DNA from: VAZQ01 sp035300505
GTDB taxonomy: Bacteria > Pseudomonadota > Alphaproteobacteria > Rhizobiales > Xanthobacteraceae
DNA length: 22,671 nucleotides
Direction of reading: 5' to 3'
NCBI GenBank assembly: GCA_035300505.1
Contig: DATGVJ010000442.1
Span: forward strand, 1 to 22,671
Made by a program: the position numbers and the translations under genes. Under the pieces are notes generated by a model, which was given only the letters and a program-made list of their open reading frames with translations, was not told the DNA's origin and did not search any database. Of the stretch, positions 6,608 through 14,803 are shown piece by piece (position 1 is the first letter of the stretch; the number at the start of each line of letters is the position of its first letter).

Positions 6608-7357
6608 CTACTTCCAATCGCCCAGCACCGCCCCGACCAGCGCCAGGGCCGCCACCGCCGCCGTGTCGGCGCGCAGGATGCGGGGGCCGAGTGCCAAACG
6701 TACGATATTCGGCTGCCGCATCAGCAGGGCGCGTTCATCTTCCGCGAATCCGCCCTCGGGCCCGATCAGCACGGAGAGCGGTTGTCCACAGGAACTCCGC
6801 GCGGCCGTGAGCGCCGCCACCGGGTCCTGCACGGGGGCGTCTTCGTCACAGAATACGAGCAGGCGCTCGGGCTCACGTGCTGCAATCATCTGGTCGAGAG
6901 TGATCGGTGCAGCGACATCCGGTAGCGTCAGGATGCCGCACTGCTCGGCGGCTTCGATCACATTGGCCTCCATGCGGTCGAGGTTCACGCGCGCAGCTTG
7001 AGTGTGGCGAGTCGACACCGGCTGCAAGCGGGAAACGCCAAGTTCCACAGCTTTCTGAACCACATAGTCGAGGCGCGCATGCTTGAGCGGGGCGAACAGG
7101 TAGTGCAGGTTCGCGCCCACGACCTGCTGGCGCACGCATTCCTGGATCGTCACGGAAAGCTTGCGTTTTCCGGCTTCCGCGAGGGCGCCAAGCCATTCCC
7201 CGTCGCGCCCGTTGAAGATCAACACCCCGGCACCGGGTCGCAGACGCAGCACATTCTGCAGGTAGTTGACTTGGCCGGTGCCGAGCGCAACGGTTGCCCC
7301 TGCCTGGAGGGGCGCGTCGAGATAGAGCCTTGGAGTGCGGAAGTCGTAGGCCGGCAT
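6608..7357 (-). CDS. rsmE: 16S rRNA (uracil-1498-N3)-methyltransferase RsmE
   Basis: RsmE methylates U1498 of 16S rRNA in the 30S subunit using S-adenosylmethionine. An N-terminal PUA-like domain (PRLYLDAPL..., NYLQNVLRLRPG, IFNGRDGEWLG) is followed by the SPOUT methyltransferase domain with its knot motifs LIGPEGGFAEDE and LALGPRILRADTAA at the C-terminus. From the ATG at 7355-7357 (MPAYDFRTPRLYL) the protein has 249 residues, the usual size. An upstream in-frame ATG at 7391-7393 (MAPFAAKK) is possible, but neither has a clear ribosome site. It is transcribed divergently from the small secreted protein at 7492. Confidence 0.95.
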   Translation of the reverse strand: MPAYDFRTPRLYLDAPLQAGATVALGTGQVNYLQNVLRLRPGAGVLIFNGRDGEWLGALAEAGKRKLSVTIQECVRQQVVGANLHYLFAPLKHARLDYVVQKAVELGVSRLQPVSTRHTQAARVNLDRMEANVIEAAEQCGILTLPDVAAPITLDQMIAAREPERLLVFCDEDAPVQDPVAALTAARSSCGQPLSVLIGPEGGFAEDERALLMRQPNIVRLALGPRILRADTAAVAALALVGAVLGDWK

Positions 7358-7491
7358 GTCCTTGGGAGCTTTCTTTGCGGCGAATGGTGCCATAATAATC
7401 AGATGCCGTGTTATCGCCCGATTTAAGGATTGATAATATTTAGGGGCGATTCTTGGTTCGCAGACATTTGGCGTTACCGGGGAGGAGATAC

Positions 7492-8070
7492 ATGTCGGTC
7501 TACCGCGCCCTTGCGCTTCTGGCCATTCTGGCCGCAATGCCGAACTCAGTCCTGGCGCAGTTCGGGGGAATGCCCGGTATGCCGGGCATGGGCGGGCCAG
7601 GAATGGGTTTTGGGGGCCCGCCGGCCGGGCCGCCGCCGGCCTGCCAGCAGTTGCTGGTCATGCGTGACGAGACGCAAAAGAATGCCACTGCGATCCAGAA
7701 AGCCAGCGATAAAAAGCAAGGACCCGATGTGGCCTGCAAGCTTTTCAAGACCTTTTTGGCCACCGAGGCCAAGATGATCAAGGGCATCGAAACCAATGCC
7801 CAGCTGTGCGGCGTTCCGCCCGAAATGCCCAAGCAAATGAAGGCTGGCCATGCCAAAGCCCAGCAGATCGCCAAGCAGGTATGTGATGCGGCTGAACGGG
7901 GCCCTGCGCTCCAGCCGAGCTTGAGCGAAGCGCTGGGCATCAACAACGGTGTGCCCGAAGCACAAACCAAGCCGGGCGGCGCTTTCGACACGCTGAACGG
8001 AAACATCCTGTCAAAATGTTTTGAGCGGGTTGATCAAACGGCTGCGGGATGCCCACCTTTGACACGCTGA
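7492..8070 (+). CDS. Small secreted protein with Gly/Pro/Met-rich segment
   Basis: I do not recognise a named family. The 192-residue product starts at ATG 7492 behind GGAGGAG. It has a signal peptide (hydrophobic residues 5-22, probable cleavage after VLA-QF), then a low-complexity stretch of repeated GMPGM/GGPP units (about residues 24-48). A helical, charged domain with conserved-looking Cys residues follows (PACQQL, DVACKL, AQLCGVPPEMPKQM, AKQVCDA), and finally LSEALGINNGV and FDTLNGNILS. The four cysteines are compatible with periplasmic disulfides. The 3' end is unusual. A second copy of the FDTLNGNILS coding sequence, 74 bases later and out of frame, would end at a TGA overlapping the ubiA start as ATGA. 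The gene therefore seems to have lost its original end by frameshift. Related proteins next to ubiA occur in bradyrhizobia, as far as I recall. Confidence 0.8.
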   Translation: MSVYRALALLAILAAMPNSVLAQFGGMPGMPGMGGPGMGFGGPPAGPPPACQQLLVMRDETQKNATAIQKASDKKQGPDVACKLFKTFLATEAKMIKGIETNAQLCGVPPEMPKQMKAGHAKAQQIAKQVCDAAERGPALQPSLSEALGINNGVPEAQTKPGGAFDTLNGNILSKCFERVDQTAAGCPPLTR

Positions 8071-8087
8071 ACGGGAACATCTTGTCG
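7984..8087 (+). repeat. Duplicated coding 3' end, two 30-base copies 74 bp apart
   Basis: Copies at 7984-8013 and 8058-8087 both encode FDTLNGNILS. They differ at four positions (TTC/TTT, GGA/GGG, CTG/TTG, TCA/TCG), all synonymous. The second copy is shifted by one frame relative to the first and leads to a TGA at 8091-8093. Confidence 0.85.
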
Positions 8088-8089
8088 CG

Positions 8090-9016
8090 ATGAGCCAAGC
8101 CATCGGCCGCGTCGCCGATTCGACGGGCAATTGGGTCGATCGATGGGCGCCTTCCCCGGTGCGGCCCTATCTGCGGCTTGCCCGCCTTGACCGCCCGATC
8201 GGCTCCTGGCTGTTGCTTCTGCCCTGCTGGTGGTCGTCGGCGTTGGCGGCGGTGCAATCCGGCCGGTCGGTAGATTTCCAGCACGTGCTTTTGTTTTTTG
8301 TCGGCGCATTCGCGATGCGTGGCGCTGGTTGCACCTGGAATGACATCGTGGATCGCGATCTCGACGCCAAAGTCGAGCGCACGCGTTCGCGTCCGATTCC
8401 CTCGGGACAGGTCAGTGTTGTGGCGGCGGTTGTGTTCCTCGCGGTGCAGGCGCTGGTCGGTCTCGCAGTGCTCCTGCAATTCAATCCATTCGCCATCGGG
8501 ACCGGGATCGCCTCGCTCGCGATTGTGGCGGTCTATCCCTTCATGAAGCGGTTTACTTATTGGCCGCAGATCGTGCTCGGTCTCGCGTTTTCCTGGGGCG
8601 CCCTGATGGGATGGGCCGGCGCTTTCGGCCGGCTCGATTGGCCGGCTTTTCTCCTTTATGCGGGTTCGATCAGCTGGGTGATCGGCTATGACACCATCTA
8701 TGCCCATCAGGACCGTGAAGACGACGCGCTGATCGGCATCAAGTCGACGGCGCTGTTGTTCGGCGCGCGCACCAAGCCGATGTTGATCTTGTTCTACGCG
8801 CTGGCGGTGGGGCTCATTGCGCTGGCGGGCTTGGCCGCAGGTGCGGGCCTCGCATTTGCGATCGGGCTTCTCGCCTTTGCGGCTCACCTCGCCTGGCAGA
8901 TCAAACGGCTCGATATTGCGGATTCGGCAAATTGCTTGGGCGTCTTCAAATCGAACCGCGATGCGGGACTGATCTTGTTCGCGGCACTGGCGCTCGATGC
9001 GTGGCTCAAGCACTGA
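8090..9016 (+). CDS. ubiA: 4-hydroxybenzoate polyprenyltransferase UbiA
   Basis: This membrane prenyltransferase attaches the polyprenyl tail to 4-hydroxybenzoate in ubiquinone biosynthesis. It has 308 residues with multiple hydrophobic helices. Both Mg-diphosphate motifs are present: NDIVDRDLD (84-92), followed by RTRSRPIPSG, and YDTIYAHQDREDD (200-212). The N-terminal LARLDRPIGSWLLLLPCWW is typical. The start ATG at 8090 coincides with a TGA in the preceding gene's second 3' copy (ATGA), which suggests former translational coupling. The preceding frame now stops 20 bases upstream. It converges with the DUF6101-type gene, with only about 21 bases between their ends. Confidence 0.95.
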   Translation: MSQAIGRVADSTGNWVDRWAPSPVRPYLRLARLDRPIGSWLLLLPCWWSSALAAVQSGRSVDFQHVLLFFVGAFAMRGAGCTWNDIVDRDLDAKVERTRSRPIPSGQVSVVAAVVFLAVQALVGLAVLLQFNPFAIGTGIASLAIVAVYPFMKRFTYWPQIVLGLAFSWGALMGWAGAFGRLDWPAFLLYAGSISWVIGYDTIYAHQDREDDALIGIKSTALLFGARTKPMLILFYALAVGLIALAGLAAGAGLAFAIGLLAFAAHLAWQIKRLDIADSANCLGVFKSNRDAGLILFAALALDAWLKH

Positions 9017-9037
9017 TCATCAATTGATCAAGTGGAA

Positions 9038-9625
9038 TCAATTTCTGGCGATGATCTCGCGTTCGTCCCGGTGGATGGCTGCGTCGACGATCGACCAACC
9101 TGGCTTGCGGCGCAGAAAGATCGTCGGGCGCCGCGACCTTATGGCGGAGCGCCGGCGGCGCCGCGAACTCGGGGTCCCGACTTGCAGCGAACCGACGTGC
9201 TTGAAGGGCTCGCGCAAGTCGCCATCGGATTCGGCAACCAGTAGCGGCACCGCAAGCACGCGGGCCCAGGATTGCCATTCCGCAATAACGTCCGTGCTGT
9301 CGCCGGCCCGAAAGAGGGTCAGCGACAGCGCGGGATCGTGATGCTCGAGCACGATTGCGACCGCGCCGCCATCGTGATCGGAGGGTGGCTCCATCCGTAG
9401 CGCGACACCCCGAAAGGTCGCAATTGGCAGCTGGACGGCCATCTTGATGCCCGCAACGGCACGGCGCACGATGGCCAGTTCGCGCGACAATTCGACATGG
9501 CGCACGTTTCCATCCGCCGTCTTGTCGGGGGCCGTGAAACGGACCGGTAAAGTGAAAGGGTCGAGCCGTTCGTCACGGCTCGACCCGGCAGGCAAAAGCC
9601 TGCCTGGATTTGTTTGACGCCTCAC
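9038..9625 (-). CDS. DUF6101-type conserved protein of unknown function
   Basis: This 195-residue protein starts at GTG 9623-9625, with GGGAG 7 bases upstream. A longer frame reaches back to 9811 but has no such site and an unconvincing Lys-rich N-terminus. It begins RRQTNPGRLLPAGSSRDERL, then LDPFTLPVRFTA and VRHVELSRELAIVRRAV, with a mostly beta pattern and a conserved-looking middle (MAVQLPIATFRGVALR). The end is very basic (SSRRRRRSAIRSRRPTIFLRRKPG). I recognise it as the uncharacterised Rhizobiales family DUF6101, partly from its position facing ubiA. There is no signal peptide or membrane helix. Two strong hairpins lie in codons about 7-23. The function is unknown. Confidence 0.8.
   Translation of the reverse strand: MRRQTNPGRLLPAGSSRDERLDPFTLPVRFTAPDKTADGNVRHVELSRELAIVRRAVAGIKMAVQLPIATFRGVALRMEPPSDHDGGAVAIVLEHHDPALSLTLFRAGDSTDVIAEWQSWARVLAVPLLVAESDGDLREPFKHVGSLQVGTPSSRRRRRSAIRSRRPTIFLRRKPGWSIVDAAIHRDEREIIARN
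9558..9604. repeat. Two adjacent perfect hairpins inside the DUF6101-type gene start
   Basis: Arms GGGTCGAGCCGT (9558-9569) and ACGGCTCGACCC (9575-9586) form a 12-bp stem with a 5-base loop. Immediately next, GGCAGGC (9587-9593) and GCCTGCC (9598-9604) form a 7-bp stem around AAAA. Both are perfect and lie 20-70 bases after the start codon in the sense of the gene. Confidence 0.85.
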
Positions 9626-9997
9626 GCCAACGCTCCCTGCCGGGGTTCCCCAGCCGCCAGTGCATTTCCAGAATTTTTTGAATCCGAAAACGCTTGGCTT
9701 TTTGTTCTTCTGGCTTGTTGTTCCTGTCGCAATTTCAGTTGGGAATTGGATTTCCCGTTTTCCTGAAGCTGCGTCGATCCCGCCGGATGTTTTTCCCCGG
9801 TCGTTGCGCAATCATGGCCTAAACGGTTCCGAATTTGCTTAAAGTTACTGGTTAATTCGGGGTATGCATCGTATTGCATCTCGACATGCTTGACGGGACC
9901 TTGCCGCGTTACGTCAATTTGGTCCTAATGCAGACGTTGACGATATCCAACGCTCAGGTATCCAACACTCACGTACCCAAACGCAGGATTTTCCCGG
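9626..9997. promoter_or_regulatory. Intergenic region between divergent DUF6101-type and pmbA genes
   Basis: About 370 bases separate the two divergent starts. It should contain both promoters. It is visibly richer in T and A than the flanking genes (for example TTGGCTTTTTGTTCTTCTGG around 9694-9713), but I cannot name a -35/-10 pair with confidence. ATCCAACRCTCA-like words repeat near 9947-9970. No RNA gene was recognised. Confidence 0.4.
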
Positions 9998-11347
9998 ATG
10001 ACGTCGCTTCTCGATCAATCTGCCCTGATGGACCTTGCCGAACGCCTGGTTCAGGCGGCACGGCGTGCGGGTGCGGATGCCGCAGACGCCATCGCGGTGC
10101 GTTCGATGTCGCTATCGGTCGAAGTGCGGGAAGGTGCGGTTGAATCCTCGGAGCGATCCGAAGGCGATGACGTCGGCCTGCGTGTGCTTGTCGGTCAGCG
10201 TCAGGCTGTGGTCTCGACCAATGACCTCAAGGCCGATGCAAGCCTGCTGGCCGAGCGCGCGGTTGCGATGGCAAAGGTCGCGCCGGAGGATCGCTTCGCG
10301 GGCCTCGCGGATCGCACCTTGCTCGCAACCGAACGACCCGACCTCGATCTCGTCGATCGCGAACTTCCAACAGTTGCGATGCTGGAGGAACGTGCCAAGC
10401 AGGCGGAAGCAGCGGGGCTTGCCGTCAAGGGAGTTACCAAGTCCGAGGGAGCTTCGGCGTCGGCAGGAATCGGCGGCATGGTGCTGGCAACAAGTCACGG
10501 CTTCATTGGTTCCTACCTGGCGTCACGCCATGGTGTTTCGATGTCTGCCATTGCGGGTGAGGGGACCGCCATGGAACGCGACGACGACTCTTCGTCGGCG
10601 CTCCATGCCGCCGATCTTGACCCGCCTGAGCGAATTGGCCGCAACGCCGGCGAGCGCGCGGTCGCACGCCTTAATCCACGCAAGGTATCGACCAAGAAGG
10701 TGCCGGTCGTGTTCGACCGCCGGATAGCGGGCGGCCTGGTGGGTCACCTCGCGTCGGCCATCAATGGCAGCGCGGTGGCGCGCAAGACAAGCTTTCTGCG
10801 CGACATGTTGGGTGAGCGCCTGTTCAAGCCTGGCATTCGCATTGTCGACGACCCATTGCGCATGCGCGGGTTGCGCTCTCGGCCGTTTGACGGTGAAGGC
10901 GTTGCGGCACGGCCCATGGCGATCATTGAGGATGGAGTGCTCAAAACCTGGCTGCTGGATTGCACGACAGCTCGAGAACTCAATCTTGCCACGACTGGAC
11001 ATGCCCAGCGCGGCGTTTCCTCGTCGCCGTCGCCCGGTCCGACGAACTTGCATCTGGGGGCGGGTTCGGTTTCAGCTGAGGCATTGATTGCCGATATTAC
11101 GGACGGTTTTTATGTGACCGAACTGATCGGTATGGGTGTCAATCAAGTGACAGGCGACTATAGCCGCGGGGCCTCGGGATTTTGGATTGAGAACGGCCGC
11201 CGCACCTATCCGGTGAGCGAGGTAACGATCGCGGGCAATCTAGTCGACATGTTTCGTGCGCTGGAGCCCGCCAGCGATCTTGAATTCCGTTACGGCACGA
11301 ATTCGCCGACCGTGCGCATTGAGGGATTGACAGTTGCAGGGCTCTGA
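9998..11347 (+). CDS. pmbA: TldD/PmbA family protein, TldE-type
   Basis: This is the inactive-subunit partner (TldE/PmbA) of the TldD-TldE metalloprotease, which processes peptides such as microcin B17 and helps degrade antitoxins. At 449 residues it has the family length. It lacks the HExxxH zinc motif of TldD, as expected. Recognisable parts are EVREGAVESSERSEGDDVGLRV (N-terminal, in part), VFDRRIAGGLVGHL, ALLxD-like FLRDMLGERLF, PMAIIEDGVLKTWLLDC, and the C-terminal LIGMGVNQVTGDYSRGASGFWIEN region. The start is ATG 9998, with CAGGA about 11 bases before it. The next gene starts inside its last codons, so they form one transcription unit. No tldD is in the window. Confidence 0.93.
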   Translation: MTSLLDQSALMDLAERLVQAARRAGADAADAIAVRSMSLSVEVREGAVESSERSEGDDVGLRVLVGQRQAVVSTNDLKADASLLAERAVAMAKVAPEDRFAGLADRTLLATERPDLDLVDRELPTVAMLEERAKQAEAAGLAVKGVTKSEGASASAGIGGMVLATSHGFIGSYLASRHGVSMSAIAGEGTAMERDDDSSSALHAADLDPPERIGRNAGERAVARLNPRKVSTKKVPVVFDRRIAGGLVGHLASAINGSAVARKTSFLRDMLGERLFKPGIRIVDDPLRMRGLRSRPFDGEGVAARPMAIIEDGVLKTWLLDCTTARELNLATTGHAQRGVSSSPSPGPTNLHLGAGSVSAEALIADITDGFYVTELIGMGVNQVTGDYSRGASGFWIENGRRTYPVSEVTIAGNLVDMFRALEPASDLEFRYGTNSPTVRIEGLTVAGL

Positions 11348-12128
11348 CGGCAAGGCGATAGCGCAAACTGCCGCGGTCCTGGAAGCTGCCGTTCGGGAAG
11401 CTGGCGAGCTTGCACTGGGGTTCTTTCGCAAGTCGCCGAGGCAATGGGCCAAAGGAGAAGCTTCGGTCGTCAGCGAAGCAGACCTGGCGGTTGACCATTT
11501 TCTCCGCCAGCGCCTTACCGGTGCGATGCCGGGCTTTGGCTGGTTGTCGGAAGAGACGGAGGATGACCAGTCGCGATTGACCGCGGAATACGTCTGGATC
11601 GTCGATCCCATTGACGGCACCCGTGCTTACCTGGCGGGACAGGCCGACTGGACGGTCTCGGTCGCGCTTGCATCTGCGGGCCGCCCTGTGCTTGCTGCGC
11701 TCTACGCACCGGTGACTCAGGAACTGTTCCTGGCGCAGGCCGGGCGGGGGGCGACACTCAATGGCGAACCGATCCTCACCAGCCAGGCAATCGGCCTTGC
11801 CGGGGCCCGGGCCGTCGGGCCAAAGCGCTTTCTGCAGCAACTGGCCGACCACGATGCCCGCGTCGTTGCGATGCCCCGAATTGGCTCGCTTGCTCTTCGT
11901 TTGGCCCGTGTTGCGCAAGGCCAGTTCGACATCTGCATCGTTGGCGGCAATAGTCACGATTGGGACCTTGCCGCAGCTGATCTTTTGATGCACGAAGCCG
12001 GCGGATTGCTCACAAGCTTGGTCGGCGAGCCCATTATTTACAACCGGTTTGGGCTTGTGCACCGCGCCTTGATCGCGGCAGGCCGTTCGCGCCATTCCTT
12101 GTTGATTGATCTGGTGCGCGATGATTAG
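11334..12128 (+). CDS. Inositol monophosphatase family protein, CysQ-like
   Basis: This is a Mg-dependent, Li-sensitive-type phosphatase of the IMPase/CysQ fold. CysQ removes the 3' phosphate from PAP(S); some relatives act on inositol or histidinol phosphate. The metal-binding set is complete: SEET (72-75), DPIDGT (91-96) and WDLAAAD (210-216) followed by EAGG. The DPIDGTRAYLAG form and the position beside pmbA and lipid A genes favour the CysQ annotation, but the substrate cannot be read from the sequence. The start is TTG 11334, preceded by GAGGGA 7 bases upstream. It overlaps the pmbA end by 14 bases. The end overlaps the next gene by 8 bases. It has 264 residues, a normal length. Confidence 0.88.
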   Translation: MQGSDGKAIAQTAAVLEAAVREAGELALGFFRKSPRQWAKGEASVVSEADLAVDHFLRQRLTGAMPGFGWLSEETEDDQSRLTAEYVWIVDPIDGTRAYLAGQADWTVSVALASAGRPVLAALYAPVTQELFLAQAGRGATLNGEPILTSQAIGLAGARAVGPKRFLQQLADHDARVVAMPRIGSLALRLARVAQGQFDICIVGGNSHDWDLAAADLLMHEAGGLLTSLVGEPIIYNRFGLVHRALIAAGRSRHSLLIDLVRDD

Positions 12129-12876
12129 GCCGATCTTTATGTTAAAGCGAATCCGGTCCGAGGTTTTTTTCTTCGTGGCGAGTTTTCTCGTCGCCTTGTA
12201 TTTTTGGATCGTGCGGCGAACCAATTTCTTGATTGTTGATCCGCCGCAGAAATTTCACGAGCCGATCGATCAAAACGGGACGATCATTTTCGCGCTCTGG
12301 CACGGTGAGCATTTTCTGTGCCCGTACCTGTATCGGCGTGGGGACAAGATGTCGGTGCTGGTGAGCACCCATCGCGATGGCGAGATTGTCGCGCGCACAG
12401 GTTTCTATGCGGGGTTTAACGCCATTCGGGGTTCCGGTGACCACGGTCGTGAGTTTGTTCGCAAAAAAGCTCTGCAGGCTTTCGCCACGATGGTGAACTG
12501 CCTGCAAGAGGGTTCAAGCAGCATCATCCTCACCGCGGATGTGCCGAAAGTATCGCGCGTTGCGGGGCTGGGCATCGTCAAGCTTGCGAAGCATTCACAG
12601 CGGCCCATCGTACCGGCGGCCATTGCGACGAGCCGGCGTCGCCGATTGGCCAATTGGGACCGCACCTGCATAAGTCTACCATTTGGACGTATGGTGATCG
12701 CCCGCGGAGAGCCTATATTTGTATCGCCGGATGCCGATGGAGCCGAATTGGAGGCGGCGCGGCTGGCGGTGCAGGCGAGCCTCGACGCGGTTACCGAGCG
12801 CGCCTATGCGTTGGCTGATCGAATTCAATCGGACGCCGTTAATTCGGCGGCTTCCAGCGCTCCAGGTCGCGGATAA
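12121..12876 (+). CDS. DUF374-type lysophospholipid acyltransferase family protein
   Basis: This is a membrane-associated acyltransferase-like protein of 251 residues. An N-terminal hydrophobic anchor (EVFFFVASFLVALYFWIV, about 14-31) is followed by IIFALWHGEHFLCPYLYRR, where the family carries its WH motif. After that come STHRDGEIVARTG with AIRGSGDHG, and ILTADVPKVSRVAGLGIVKLA in place of the TPDGP motif seen in the wider family. PIVPAAIATSRRRRLANWDR closes the pattern. The ATG at 12121 lies in the end of the CysQ-like gene (8-base overlap); a second in-frame ATG is at 12139. Its location before DUF4170, waaA and lpxK suggests acylation of lipid A or an envelope lipid, which is inference. 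The substrate is unknown. Confidence 0.85.
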   Translation: MIRPIFMLKRIRSEVFFFVASFLVALYFWIVRRTNFLIVDPPQKFHEPIDQNGTIIFALWHGEHFLCPYLYRRGDKMSVLVSTHRDGEIVARTGFYAGFNAIRGSGDHGREFVRKKALQAFATMVNCLQEGSSSIILTADVPKVSRVAGLGIVKLAKHSQRPIVPAAIATSRRRRLANWDRTCISLPFGRMVIARGEPIFVSPDADGAELEAARLAVQASLDAVTERAYALADRIQSDAVNSAASSAPGRG

Positions 12877-12887
12877 GGGATGGAACG

Positions 12888-13139
12888 ATGACGGATCAAT
12901 CAGCCCGCGGACAATTGCTCCATCTGGTGTTTGGCGGGGAATTGGCGGATCTCGGCGGCACCGAATTCAAGGACCTCGACAAACTCGACATTGTCGGCAT
13001 CTATCCAAACTATGCCGCCGCTTACGTGGCCTGGAAGTCGAAGGCGCAGCAAACCGTCGACAATGCTCACATGCGGTATTTCATCGTCCATATGCATCGC
13101 TTGATGGATCCGGATGTGGGGCGAATGTCAGTGCAATGA
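12888..13139 (+). CDS. DUF4170 domain protein
   Basis: This 83-residue cytoplasmic protein has no signal peptide and no known biochemical role. Its pattern is LHLVFGGELADLGGTEFKDL, DIVGIYPNYAAAYVAWKSKAQQTVDNAHMRYFIVHMHRLMDP. This matches the small alphaproteobacterial family DUF4170, which is typically coded just before waaA, as here. The start is ATG 12888 with AAGGGA 8-9 bases upstream, and it follows the acyltransferase by 11 bases. A role linked to Kdo-lipid A assembly is suggested by position only. Confidence 0.9.
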   Translation: MTDQSARGQLLHLVFGGELADLGGTEFKDLDKLDIVGIYPNYAAAYVAWKSKAQQTVDNAHMRYFIVHMHRLMDPDVGRMSVQ

Positions 13140-13471
13140 AAGGCCGTGCAGGTTTGTAACGGTCAATGAAGTGACGGTTGTCGGATACCTCAATTGGGTC
13201 GTCGCATTCGCGGCCTGATTTTTGGATGAAGGGTACGCTGGATCCAAGATGTCAAGTCTGGCAGCGCGTCCACAATGAGGCTATTCTGTGATCATTGATC
13301 CCATCGCTGCGGGGTGTGGGGGCGGGCAATGGATGGGACGTACCTGACCGACATTCGGTCCGATCGAATCCGTCCCGCGCCGTCGATCCCTGCATCTTGG
13401 TTATCCACACCGCCGCGGCGGCTGGCATGCGCCGGTCTACATGTTGCCGCTGTCTGATCCGGAGAGTCGTG
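13140..13471. other. 330-base gap between DUF4170 and waaA
   Basis: The waaA frame is open upstream to 13295, but the residues there (many Arg, Cys and Ser) do not resemble the family, so I read this as non-coding. The plus strand contains GTAACGGTCAATGAAGTGACGGTTG near its beginning (ACGGT repeated). It may hold a separate promoter for waaA-lpxK. Nothing else was recognised. Confidence 0.4.
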
Positions 13472-14803
13472 TTGTTGCAAAGCACAGTGGAGCCCATTGA
13501 TGCGCAACCCTTGCCGCTCACGCTGCAGGCGTATCGCATGCTGACGTCGGCCGTCACTCCATTGACCGGCATATTGCTTTCGCGCCGCCTCAAGCAAGGC
13601 AAAGAACATCCGGAACGAAATTCCGAGCGGCGCGGTGAGAGTAAGGTTGTACGACCGGAAGGCCCGCTGGTGTGGGTGCACGGGGCCAGCGTGGGTGAGA
13701 TCGCCACGATTATTCCGCTGGTCGAGCGGCTTGCCGCGAAGGATTTCAATATCCTGGTGACGTCAGGAACGGTTGGATCGGCCCAGTTGGCGCAGCAGCG
13801 GTTGCCGATCGCGGCGATTCATCAGTTCGTGCCGTTGGATTCACCACGCTACGTTGGAAGGTTCCTTGACCATTGGAGGCCCGATTTAGCCCTGTTCACA
13901 GAATCCGATCTGTGGCCCAACATCATTGTCATGAGTTCCGCACGCCGCATTCCGATGATCCTCATCAACGGGCGAGTATCGGAGCGTTCGTATAAACGGT
14001 GGCGTTTTGCCCCGGCGACGATCAAGGCGTTGCTGGGTCGATTCGACCTCTGTATGGCCCAATCCGCTGCCGATGCGGAACGATACCAGGATCTTGGCGC
14101 TCCCCGTGTCTTGAAGACGGGAAATCTCAAACTCGATGTGCCGGAGCCACCGGCGGATATCGGGAGCTTAAGGGACTTGCAGTCGGCGATCGGAGACCGC
14201 ACGACGATTGCGGCCGCTTCCACCCATGCCGGCGAGGAGACCGCGCTGATCGAAACGCATCGCCGGCTGCGACATACGTTTCCCAGGCTTCTCACCATCA
14301 TCGCACCACGTCATCCGGACCGGGGGCCCGGCATTGCGCAAATCGCGAGCGCAAGTGGGCTCTCGGCGACGTTGCGATCACAGGGGCGGATGCCCGGCAA
14401 CGAGCATGATATCTACATCGTCGACAGCCTCGGCGAGCTTGGTCTGGTCTATCGGTTGGCGCCGATCGTGTTCGTCGGCGGATCGCTGGCCAGTCATGGT
14501 GGCCAGAACCCTGTTGAGCCAGTCAAACTGGGAGCAGCTGTCCTGCACGGGCCGCATGTGTGGAACTTTGCCGAAATCTACGCCGCGCTGGACGCTGCGC
14601 ACGGCGCCGAACAGGTGACCGATGCCGGTAAGCTTGCGGTTCGTGTAGGGGCCTGGCTGACCGATACGGCCGAACGCACGGCGGTTGTGGCTGCGGCGCG
14701 CGAAACGGTCACGACGCTTGCCGGTGCACTGGAGCGAACCATTGCGGCGCTCGAACCCTATCTGATGCAGATACAGTTGGAGCGTCGGGACAGCCATGCG
14801 TGA
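13472..14803 (+). CDS. waaA: 3-deoxy-D-manno-octulosonic acid (Kdo) transferase WaaA
   Basis: WaaA transfers Kdo from CMP-Kdo to lipid IVA at the inner membrane's cytoplasmic face. The N-terminal domain has PLTLQAYRMLTSAVTPL, LSRRLKQGKEHPERNSERRG and GPLVWVHGASVGE; FTESDLWPNII and INGRVSERSYKRW follow. The C-terminal GT-B half has APRHPDRGPGI, GGSLASHGGQNPVEP and GPHVWNFAEIY. The start is uncertain. No ATG lies near the conserved N-terminus. GGAGAG at 13461-13466 precedes three successive start-capable codons, GTG 13469, TTG 13472 and TTG 13475; I chose 13472 (443 residues, normal size). GTG 13487 is another option. The end overlaps lpxK by 8 bases. Confidence 0.93.
   Translation: MLQSTVEPIDAQPLPLTLQAYRMLTSAVTPLTGILLSRRLKQGKEHPERNSERRGESKVVRPEGPLVWVHGASVGEIATIIPLVERLAAKDFNILVTSGTVGSAQLAQQRLPIAAIHQFVPLDSPRYVGRFLDHWRPDLALFTESDLWPNIIVMSSARRIPMILINGRVSERSYKRWRFAPATIKALLGRFDLCMAQSAADAERYQDLGAPRVLKTGNLKLDVPEPPADIGSLRDLQSAIGDRTTIAAASTHAGEETALIETHRRLRHTFPRLLTIIAPRHPDRGPGIAQIASASGLSATLRSQGRMPGNEHDIYIVDSLGELGLVYRLAPIVFVGGSLASHGGQNPVEPVKLGAAVLHGPHVWNFAEIYAALDAAHGAEQVTDAGKLAVRVGAWLTDTAERTAVVAAARETVTTLAGALERTIAALEPYLMQIQLERRDSHA

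Noticed and set aside
7940..9013. A 357-codon minus-strand open frame
   Set aside because: It is antisense to ubiA, whose prenyltransferase motifs are intact, and its composition (many Arg, Gln, Glu and His) is typical of a shadow frame.
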